DNA of 5,453 nucleotides from Bacillota bacterium (GTDB taxonomy: Bacteria > Bacillota > Sulfobacillia > Sulfobacillales > Sulfobacillaceae), in the NCBI GenBank assembly GCA_021820675.1, contig JAKADI010000163.1, positions 1-5,453 on the forward strand. The letters are read 5' to 3'. This document shows positions 1 to 4,755 of this stretch, one piece after another. The position numbers and the translations under genes are program-made. The first letter of the stretch is position 1, and the number at the start of each line of letters is the position of its first letter. The notes beneath the pieces were generated by a model. That model was given only the letters and a program-made list of their open reading frames with translations, had not been told where the DNA came from and made no database searches.

Positions 1-939
1 GGAACCGGCAGATGAGGACGCCGTACCCAAATTCACCGCATAGGCCAATTTTCCCGTGTCTTTTACCCAGGTGTTGAAGTCCTGGAAAACCGACTGAATG
101 CTTTGGGAGTCATGGGCATAGTTTGGGGAAATCGTCACATCCGTCGTCCCGGTAGACGCCAATGACAAACTCACATTGGGGATGAGATGGGAATAGAGAT
201 TGGTCGTACTGGATACCGTGTTCCCTTGGTATGACACCAGCGCCACGGTAGCCCCCTGCACTTGATTCAATTGATACCCGCTCGATGTACTGGAAAAAAT
301 CCCCACATCGGCAAGGGCCACCGTCCCACTGGTGTAAGTCATACTCTGATCTGTTTGTGTGCCGTAGAGTTTGAGATAGTATTGGCTGCCGGATTGCGCC
401 GCTTGCGCATCCACCGGAGCGCCGCTTTGGTTAATGTCGCTGACCAATTGATTGAGAGTCGTCGTGGAATTGACGGCGATAGAGACCGTGCTCCCCCCCA
501 CGGCAAAGGCCACGGTTGCCGTGGATAAGTTTAGGGCCGCATTCGGATTGGTGATGGCAATCGCCGTGGACGCCGTCCCATCAATTTCGGTTTGGGCGAG
601 CTGCAACACGTTTATGGAGTAGGTTCCTGCCGGAGCCTGGCCATCCGCCGCGGCCGTGGCCACATTGGGATTTGATGTACTGGCTTGCATGCTTTGTAAG
701 GCGGTCGAGCCCAAAGACTGCAACCCGGTTAAAAAAGAGCCGGCATCACCTTGCAATGTCGTCCAGGCCGCACTATTATTCTGCAGCGTGGTGAGTTGTT
801 GTTGCAGACCATTAAGCTGTTGTGTCAAGGGTTCAATGGCCAAGCTTTCCATCTCATTCAACGAAAGATCCGATAACATCTGCGCCGCAACATTGTTGTT
901 GCCATAGACTGCAGTCCAATTGACGGCTACACCCGACAT
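1..939 (-). CDS. fliD: Flagellar hook-associated protein 2 (filament cap FliD), 5' part, runs off the left edge
   Basis: FliD caps the growing flagellar filament outside the cell and folds incoming flagellin subunits. The 313 visible codons are open to the window edge. Residues about 30-75 form a Gln/Leu-rich, probably coiled-coil segment. Residues 104-116 (AGTYSINVLQLAQ) match the family motif GTYxhxVxqLAq, residues 159-170 (TTTLNQLVSDIN) match the TLxxlxxxIN element, and 254-260 (PNVSLSL) match the ipGvsLxL strand. FliD proteins are usually about 450-600 residues, so the C-terminal third to half is missing only because the window ends. The ATG at 939 has a perfect GGAGGTGA six bases upstream, and an in-frame TGA at 948-946 rules out an earlier start. 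The usual SGLxSGLD N-terminus is not recognisable. The visible part has no Arg and only three Lys (190, 293, 297) against 16 acidic residues. The gene is divergent from flagellin. Confidence 0.9.
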   Translation of the reverse strand, partial: MSGVAVNWTAVYGNNNVAAQMLSDLSLNEMESLAIEPLTQQLNGLQQQLTTLQNNSAAWTTLQGDAGSFLTGLQSLGSTALQSMQASTSNPNVATAAADGQAPAGTYSINVLQLAQTEIDGTASTAIAITNPNAALNLSTATVAFAVGGSTVSIAVNSTTTLNQLVSDINQSGAPVDAQAAQSGSQYYLKLYGTQTDQSMTYTSGTVALADVGIFSSTSSGYQLNQVQGATVALVSYQGNTVSSTTNLYSHLIPNVSLSLASTGTTDVTISPNYAHDSQSIQSVFQDFNTWVKDTGKLAYAVNLGTASSSAGS

Positions 940-986
940 GAGCCGTCACCTCCGGACGGACTGATCCCTGCATGCCTTGTCCACAT
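927..986 (-). CDS. Possible 19-residue leader ORF overlapping the fliD start
   Basis: An ATG at 986 lies eight bases after a near-perfect AAGGAGG. It opens a 19-codon frame (MWTRHAGISPSGGDGSCRV) that ends with TAG at 929-927, inside the first codons of fliD but in another frame. Ribosomes using it would cross the fliD Shine-Dalgarno and stop 13 bases past the fliD ATG, the geometry of translational coupling or attenuation. No domain, signal peptide or homologue is recognised. A GTG at 984 in another frame would give a 12-codon peptide ending within the fliD Shine-Dalgarno, and is an alternative. What is seen is the strong ribosome binding site with a start codon at ideal spacing. That it is translated is inferred. 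Confidence 0.35.
   Translation of the reverse strand: MWTRHAGISPSGGDGSCRV
946..953 (-). promoter_or_regulatory. Shine-Dalgarno of fliD
   Basis: GGAGGTGA reads on the minus strand, six bases before the ATG at 939. The TGA inside it closes the fliD reading frame upstream, so it fixes the start. The same TGA is not in the frame of the 19-codon ORF at 986-927, but it would terminate an alternative short frame starting at GTG 984. Confidence 0.85.
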
Positions 987-994
987 GATTCATT

Positions 995-1001
995 CCTCCT
1001 T
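995..1001 (-). promoter_or_regulatory. Second strong Shine-Dalgarno in the fliD leader
   Basis: AAGGAGG on the minus strand, eight bases before the ATG at 986, about 55 bases upstream of the fliD start. It is at least as good as the Shine-Dalgarno of fliD itself and belongs to no long gene. It is also a GGA-containing site of the kind CsrA binds, in tandem with the hairpin at 1011-1030. Confidence 0.5.
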
Positions 1002-1010
1002 GAATAACGA

Positions 1011-1030
1011 TCCCCCGATCCTTCGGGAGA
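1011..1030 (-). promoter_or_regulatory. RNA hairpin with AGGA loop in the fliD leader (candidate CsrA site)
   Basis: On the minus strand TCTCCCGA (1030-1023) pairs with TCGGGGGA (1018-1011), eight pairs including one G-U, around a four-base loop AGGA. Across the closing A-U pair it reads AAGGAU, matching the ARGGAU core of the known CsrA consensus. The next GGA downstream is the Shine-Dalgarno at 995-1001, roughly 20 nt away, a spacing suited to a CsrA dimer. There is no T run, so it is not a terminator. The structure is seen; CsrA binding is inferred. Confidence 0.4.
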
Positions 1031-1049
1031 AGTGACTTCCGCTATGGTC

Positions 1050-1078
1050 ATTCTACTCACCGTTTTCGGGTTGCGCAA
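1050..1078 (-). promoter_or_regulatory. Candidate sigma-A promoter for fliD
   Basis: On the minus strand TTGCGC (1078-1073) and TAGAAT (1055-1050) are separated by 17 bases. The -10 matches TATAAT at five of six positions and the -35 only at TTG. The start would fall near 1043, giving a leader of about 104 nt that contains the AGGA hairpin and both ribosome binding sites. No convincing sigma-28 promoter was found for this direction, although cap genes are often sigma-28 dependent. Confidence 0.35.
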
Positions 1079-1101
1079 AATATTAGCCATGAAATTGCCC
1101 A

Positions 1102-1128
1102 TAAAAATTTGCTTAGGTCTTTGGATAA
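1102..1128 (+). promoter_or_regulatory. Sigma-28 (sigma-D) type promoter for flagellin
   Basis: TAAA at 1102-1105, a 15-base spacer, then TTGGATAA at 1121-1128. The flagellar sigma factor consensus is TAAA-N15-GCCGATAA, so the -35 core, spacing and GATAA are matched, while the leading GCC is TTG. Transcription would begin near 1135, about 95 nt before the flagellin ATG. Position, orientation and gene identity all agree. Confidence 0.6.
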
Positions 1129-1142
1129 CCCTTAGACTAAGC
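1111..1142. repeat. Inverted repeat flanking the flagellin -10 box
   Basis: GCTTAGGTCT (1111-1120) and AGACTAAGC (1134-1142) are inverted copies differing by one extra G. They bracket the -10 element at 1121-1128 with centres about two helical turns apart. The right arm also forms the small palindrome CTTAG-A-CTAAG (1131-1141) around the predicted transcription start. The placement suits a repressor operator, but no regulator is identified and chance is possible. Confidence 0.35.
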
Positions 1143-1143
1143 A

Positions 1144-1161
1144 TGAAATCTGCGGATTTCA
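1144..1161 (+). promoter_or_regulatory. 5'-proximal hairpin in flagellin leader
   Basis: TGAAATC (1144-1150) and GATTTCA (1155-1161) form a perfect seven-pair stem with the four-base loop TGCG. It begins about ten bases after the predicted transcription start. With no U tract it is not a terminator. A stem near the 5' end can protect an mRNA from decay, which would suit an abundant transcript; that role is inferred. Confidence 0.4.
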
Positions 1162-1184
1162 CAATTCAACGACAAACGGTCACG

Positions 1185-1204
1185 GGTTTCGATGGAGCGA
1201 AACC
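1185..1204 (+). promoter_or_regulatory. Hairpin presenting ATGGAG in the flagellin leader (candidate CsrA site)
   Basis: GGTTTCG (1185-1191) and CGAAACC (1198-1204) form a perfect seven-pair stem, extendable by a G-U pair, around the six-base loop ATGGAG. A GGA in a hairpin loop upstream of a second GGA in the Shine-Dalgarno (1216-1222) is the arrangement known for Bacillus subtilis hag, where CsrA binds both sites and blocks ribosome entry and FliW relieves this. The two GGAs are 24-27 nt apart. The stem is seen directly; CsrA control is inferred by analogy, as neither csrA nor fliW is in the window. Confidence 0.55.
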
Positions 1205-1215
1205 TTAAATCAGTC

Positions 1216-1222
1216 AAGGAGG
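1216..1222 (+). promoter_or_regulatory. Shine-Dalgarno of flagellin
   Basis: AAGGAGG eight bases before the ATG at 1231. It selects that start over the in-frame ATG at 1192, which lies in the hairpin loop and has no ribosome binding site. It is also the likely second GGA site for CsrA. Confidence 0.85.
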
Positions 1223-1230
1223 AATCGTCG

Positions 1231-2391
1231 ATGATTATCAACACAAACGTATCCGCGTTATTTGCGGAGAACGCTCTGAATAATACCACGAATTCATTAA
1301 CGAATTTGGAACAGCAAATGTCTACCGGTTACCAAATTAATTCACCCGGCAATAATCCGGCCGGACTCGCCATTTCTACGCTCATGAGCGGAGAATTAGG
1401 CGGAATCAACGCGGCTATCGGCAATGCCAACCAGGCCTTGAATCTGCTCGATACCGCCAACGGCGGGATTCAAAACGACGTGCAAATTGTTACCCAAATT
1501 CAGCAGCTCGCCACCCAAGCTTCCAACAGCACGGAAACCACCCAGGATCAACAGGATTTGCAATCACAAATCAACAGCTTGCTCTCACAATTGGACAGCA
1601 ACGCCCAGTCCGTCAACTACAACAACCAAACCTTGTTAAACGGATCCTATGGCGCCACAATTTCATCATCCACTAGCACTGTAACCGGAGCCGCAACCGT
1701 CAGTCTTGGAGCCGACAGTGGCAATGCGGCTACCGCGCAATACAGTGTTTCTATCAACTATAATTCGACCACAGCCTTAGCAACCATCAGTCTTAACGAT
1801 GGAAGTCAGGCTCTGGGAACCATTACGTTAAGCAATATCGCCTCTACGGCCACAACCGCCACCGCCCAGTTTGTCGCGGGAACCAAATACGATTCCGGGC
1901 CAGCCTCGTTTGTCGTGAATTTCAACCCGGAAACCATTGCTGGCACCACGGCGACCAGTGTCTCATTGACCTTCTCCGTGGCGGCAGCTGCCAACGCTTT
2001 AACCTTCCAGGTTGGTCCCAGCAACAAGGCTGCCAACCAAGTGCAAACCCAGTTGGGATCGTTTACGAGCTTGAGTCTGGGTTTGTCCAGCATTAACGTG
2101 GTCGGCACAGCCAATGCCCAAAACGCCATCACTCAATCCAATAACGCGCTATCGATGTTAACCAACGCCCAAGGACAAATCGGGGCGCAGCAAGATCAAT
2201 TGAACTACACGATTCAAAACCTCAACACGGAGAATACCAACTTGCAAGCGGCCAAATCGACGATTATGGATGCCAACATGTCGCAAGTGATGAGTAATTT
2301 CTCCCGGGAACAGATTCTCCAACAAACAGGATTGCAAGCGCTCTCGTCGGCGAATTCACTCCCTGGCTTAGTGCTCAAGCTCCTCGGTTAA
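1231..2391 (+). CDS. hag: Flagellin, filament structural protein
   Basis: This 386-residue protein is exported by the flagellar type III system and polymerises into the filament. It opens with the canonical MIINTNVSAL. Residues 1 to about 140 form the N-terminal D0/D1 helices and about 255-386 the C-terminal D1/D0 helices, with LTFQVG at 257-262, a GAQQDQLNYTIQNL helix at 318-331, and the family ending ANSLPGLVLKLL. The centre (about 141-255) is a Ser/Thr/Ala-rich variable domain without recognisable similarity. There is no Cys, Trp or His and only five basic residues (K219, K266, K342, R359, K383) against 17 acidic ones. Conserved Arg/Lys positions in the RINSAKDDAAG and RAxLGAxQNRL motifs are replaced by Gln, Gly or Asn. 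It is monocistronic, with a sigma-28 promoter, a structured leader and a strong terminator. In enteric bacteria the equivalent gene is fliC. Confidence 0.96.
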   Translation: MIINTNVSALFAENALNNTTNSLTNLEQQMSTGYQINSPGNNPAGLAISTLMSGELGGINAAIGNANQALNLLDTANGGIQNDVQIVTQIQQLATQASNSTETTQDQQDLQSQINSLLSQLDSNAQSVNYNNQTLLNGSYGATISSSTSTVTGAATVSLGADSGNAATAQYSVSINYNSTTALATISLNDGSQALGTITLSNIASTATTATAQFVAGTKYDSGPASFVVNFNPETIAGTTATSVSLTFSVAAAANALTFQVGPSNKAANQVQTQLGSFTSLSLGLSSINVVGTANAQNAITQSNNALSMLTNAQGQIGAQQDQLNYTIQNLNTENTNLQAAKSTIMDANMSQVMSNFSREQILQQTGLQALSSANSLPGLVLKLLG

Positions 2392-2405
2392 AACCGGAAA
2401 AAGCC

Positions 2406-2446
2406 AATCCCGCCCGGAATATTACATTGCGGGCGGGATTTCTTCT
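2406..2446 (+). terminator. Rho-independent terminator, probably bidirectional
   Basis: AATCCCGCCCG (2406-2416) pairs perfectly with CGGGCGGGATT (2430-2440) around a 13-base loop, followed by TCTTCT. It sits 15 bases after the flagellin stop. On the minus strand the stem is followed within a few bases by GGCTTTTTCC, so it can also end the convergent operon whose last gene stops at 2459. Confidence 0.85.
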
Positions 2447-2458
2447 GTGTCCTAAGCC

Positions 2459-3304
2459 TTAAAACACCGGTGCAAAGTCGCGCCCGGCTTCCATACGGTA
2501 GCGGGCATGCTGCGTAATCAGCCCTCCATTTAAGGGCCGGGCCGCAGGCAAGTGAAACGACTCAGTTTGGACCGGTTCCACCAAATTCGGCGAATACCCG
2601 AAGGCTTGGGCAATACGGCGCGTCAATGCATAGCGGGACAAGCGCTCCGGACCCGCAATGTGAACGATTCCTTCAAATCCGTCTTGCACGGCCTGCCAGG
2701 CAATCTTGACCAGCCCCTCGCTAGGCGTAGGCGTGTTGAATTGATCGGTCACCGCCTTCACCGGCTGTCTGGCTTTAAGCTGTTCGACCACCCGGTAGAC
2801 AAAATTTCTGGGAGTCTCGTCCCGGCTGTAAATCCAAGCCGGGCGGATAATCACACTGTGGGGAATCTGACTTAAGAGGTAGTGTTCGCTCTCGGCCTTA
2901 TGCTGGCCATACACCTGAATCGGATGCACCGGCCGTTCTTCTCCATAAGGACCGTCAACTCCATCAAACACATAATCTGTCGAAAAAAACACCACACGTG
3001 CTTGTTCCTGGACCGCAACATCCGCGACGATCCGGGGCGCTACAACATTTTGTTGGTAGCTCACATCCGGTTCTTGTTCACATTGATCGACATTCGCCAT
3101 AGCAGCTGGGATCCAGATGACATCCGGCTGCGTTGCTCCAATCAACTCTCGTACCGTTTGACGGTTGGTCATGTCGAGGGCTACCAGATCGGAATGGGGA
3201 TGACGATAATACGTGCCCACGACCTCCTCGCCCCATTTGAGGAGATTCTGATAGAGATATCCCCCAACCTGCCCCGAAGCCCCGATAATCATGTGTTTCT
3301 TCAT
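2459..3304 (-). CDS. rfbD: RmlD-type dTDP-4-dehydrorhamnose reductase family protein (extended SDR)
   Basis: A 281-residue cytoplasmic oxidoreductase of the RmlD family, whose members reduce dTDP-4-keto-L-rhamnose to dTDP-L-rhamnose with NAD(P)H; family length is about 280-300. GASGQVG (8-14) is the nucleotide-binding GxxGxxG, AAMANVDQCEQEP (67-79) matches the AAyTaVDxAE region, STDYVFDG (108-115) holds the catalytic-triad Ser/Thr, and YGQHK (132-136) supplies the catalytic Tyr132 and Lys136. DQFNTPTP (187-194), HIAGPE (215-220) and RPLN (256-259) are also family-typical. AAAGGAG lies 11 bases upstream of the ATG, slightly far. It is the last gene of a run with the NifX-like gene (45-nt gap). 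No rmlA, B or C is visible, so the substrate could be another nucleotide sugar. The symbol is by family, not proven function. Confidence 0.8.
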   Translation of the reverse strand: MKKHMIIGASGQVGGYLYQNLLKWGEEVVGTYYRHPHSDLVALDMTNRQTVRELIGATQPDVIWIPAAMANVDQCEQEPDVSYQQNVVAPRIVADVAVQEQARVVFFSTDYVFDGVDGPYGEERPVHPIQVYGQHKAESEHYLLSQIPHSVIIRPAWIYSRDETPRNFVYRVVEQLKARQPVKAVTDQFNTPTPSEGLVKIAWQAVQDGFEGIVHIAGPERLSRYALTRRIAQAFGYSPNLVEPVQTESFHLPAARPLNGGLITQHARYRMEAGRDFAPVF

Positions 3305-3349
3305 GGATAATTGGACTCCTTTGCCACTGTCCAGGAATGATCTCGCCCC

Positions 3350-3688
3350 TTATCGTCCCCGGGCGAGGCGCTCGACGACTTCCTTCGCATTCCCTGTGAC
3401 CCCTAAATACATCTCCAGCCGCATCGATTCCAACATTCTCGACATGCCGGGTCCCATGTGATTGGCGGCCACCATATTTACGTGATGGTCCAAAAGAAAT
3501 TTGGCTATACGTGAATGGTGCCGTCCCTCGCCATCTTGATCATGCAGACTGTCCCAGTTCACGTCGATCTCTTCCCAGTTGGTAATTTTCTGATTGTCCA
3601 CTGTCGCCAACGCGACTCGAGGAGCCCGGCCCCACCGGGGTTCCACCTCGCCATGGGGATCAACCGGAATACAGATAACTTGTGCCAT
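3350..3688 (-). CDS. Small NifX/NifB-C-terminal-like protein (dinitrogenase FeMo-cofactor family)
   Basis: A 112-residue single-domain protein of the NifX/NafY/NifB-tail fold, members of which bind iron-molybdenum cofactor precursors or other metal clusters. Many stand-alone copies outside nitrogen fixation are uncharacterised. Signs are the first strand CIPVD (6-10), WGRAP (19-23) in place of the usual HFGrAP, a helix IAKFLLDHHV (61-70), MVAANHMGPGMSRML (72-86) matching the hhhaxxhGxxaxxxL core, and MYLGVTG (93-99). The His of HFG is Arg18, so a metal ligand may be lost; a His-rich patch (H57, H58, H68, H69) is present. I chose ATG 3688: AGAGGTGA ends five bases before it, whereas a GTG at 3697 would lie inside that Shine-Dalgarno. 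It is 25 nt downstream of the hydrolase gene. No other nif-like gene is seen. Confidence 0.75.
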   Translation of the reverse strand: MAQVICIPVDPHGEVEPRWGRAPRVALATVDNQKITNWEEIDVNWDSLHDQDGEGRHHSRIAKFLLDHHVNMVAANHMGPGMSRMLESMRLEMYLGVTGNAKEVVERLARGR

Positions 3689-3713
3689 CTTTGTCACCTC
3701 TTCGAAAAATTCG

Positions 3714-4649
3714 TCATGCCAATTTCTGCTTTTTTTGTATGTACACCAAAATTCCTAAACTATCGAGCCACAAGTCCACCCCAAGCGGATCCACACTAGG
3801 GACAACATGGCCCTGAATCCGCAAATCCTGGATCATGATTTCGGACATGGCTTCTTGAATCTGCTCGTATGTCACGGTGTCAGGCAACTGCTGGATCAAT
3901 TTGTTGATATAATGGACTCCATTGCGGGAAAAGTCAAAGGCCTCTCCGGCCGGTTCCGTCATGCCAAAATGCGTGTGATAAATGCGGCGGGGTTTCAATG
4001 CTTCAAGACGGTGGAGAGATTCCAACATCGCGTCGGGATCAAAATCGGCCGGAGACGTCGTGGGAAACCCGTACGTAAAATCCCACCCGGTATATTCTGG
4101 ACGGTACCTGATCCCGACCATATCCCCGCTAAAAATGCCTTGACTGCGGTCATCAAAGATACACATGTGATGTTTCGCGTGTCCCGGGGTATGGTAGAAA
4201 GTCAGGGTATGCCGACCGAGGCGCAATGTCCCTTCATCTTCTGCGATCACCACCCGATGGGGATCCACCGGAAGGAGATGTCCAAATATCTCGTCCATCT
4301 GATCACCATACACGGCACGGGCTCCTTGATCCAGTTTCGACGGATCGATGAGATGTCTAGCAGCCCGTGGATGGGCATGAAGCACCGCCCTGGGACTTTT
4401 TTGCATCATTTGTCCGGCGCCGCCCGCATGGTCCAAATGGACATGAGTGATAATGACATGATCCAAATCTTCGGAGCCGAGGCCTAATTCAGCTAACCCC
4501 TCCAGCAAGGCCTCCTGGCTTTTAGCCGATCCCGTGTCAATTAAGGCGACGCGTTCGTCTCGAATGACGTAGGCGCTCGATCGAAAAGATTTGCGTTCCT
4601 CAAACAAATCGATCGCATAAATCCCTGTTCCATAATCCAAAACCGACAT
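3714..4649 (-). CDS. MBL-fold metallo-hydrolase
   Basis: A 311-residue metallo-beta-lactamase-fold hydrolase, probably cytoplasmic since no signal peptide is seen. The dinuclear metal site is complete: HVHLDH (69-74) gives His69, His71, Asp73 and His74; TPGH (154-157) gives His157; SGD (174-176) gives Asp176; HTH (225-227) supplies the last His. ALIDTG (35-40) is the usual strand before the active site. After the metal-binding domain (about residue 230) comes a helical tail of some 80 residues that could form a substrate lid or dimer surface. The substrate cannot be deduced; the superfamily covers thioesters, lactones, phosphodiesters and flavoprotein partners. The start is supported by AAGGAGG seven bases upstream. 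It is the first gene of the three-gene run ending at 2459. Confidence 0.88.
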   Translation of the reverse strand: MSVLDYGTGIYAIDLFEERKSFRSSAYVIRDERVALIDTGSAKSQEALLEGLAELGLGSEDLDHVIITHVHLDHAGGAGQMMQKSPRAVLHAHPRAARHLIDPSKLDQGARAVYGDQMDEIFGHLLPVDPHRVVIAEDEGTLRLGRHTLTFYHTPGHAKHHMCIFDDRSQGIFSGDMVGIRYRPEYTGWDFTYGFPTTSPADFDPDAMLESLHRLEALKPRRIYHTHFGMTEPAGEAFDFSRNGVHYINKLIQQLPDTVTYEQIQEAMSEIMIQDLRIQGHVVPSVDPLGVDLWLDSLGILVYIQKKQKLA

Positions 4650-4669
4650 ACATTCCCCTCCTTGGCTCT

Positions 4670-4698
4670 ATTTTCACCCCTTATCCACATTCTGACAA
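4670..4698 (-). promoter_or_regulatory. Weak candidate promoter before the hydrolase operon
   Basis: Within the 106-base gap 4650-4755, the minus strand has TTGTCA (4698-4693), 17 bases, then GAAAAT (4675-4670), matching sigma-A boxes at five and four of six positions. The predicted start would fall almost on the Shine-Dalgarno, leaving virtually no leader, which argues against it. No terminator was found after the glycosyltransferase gene, so read-through into this operon is equally possible. Confidence 0.2.
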
Positions 4699-4755
4699 TG
4701 CCTGGTTCGAAGACTTCCCCTGGACCCAATTTCCGGCATCCAATCCTCTTAACGT

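Noticed and set aside
1063..1089. CCCGAAAA on the minus strand as a sigma-28 -10 for fliD
   Set aside because: It matches six of eight positions, but the base quartet 15 upstream is TGGC instead of TAAA, so no -35 is present at the required spacing.
854..1162. 102-codon minus-strand ORF across the control region
   Set aside because: It overlaps fliD in another frame, has no ribosome binding site at its start, shows no domain, and covers promoter and leader elements.
1192..1230. In-frame upstream ATG that would lengthen flagellin by 13 residues
   Set aside because: It has no Shine-Dalgarno, lies in the hairpin loop at 1192-1197, and would add a charged stretch before the canonical MIINTNVSAL, which has its own AAGGAGG.
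1806..2132. 108-codon minus-strand ORF within flagellin
   Set aside because: A shadow of the Ala/Thr-rich flagellin centre, with no ribosome binding site or domain.
3695..3697. GTG start three codons upstream for the NifX-like gene
   Set aside because: This GTG is part of the AGAGGTGA that serves as ribosome binding site for the ATG at 3688.
3807..4487. 226-codon plus-strand ORF
   Set aside because: It lies wholly antisense to the MBL-fold hydrolase, whose metal-binding motifs are complete; its translation shows no family features and it has no proper ribosome binding site.
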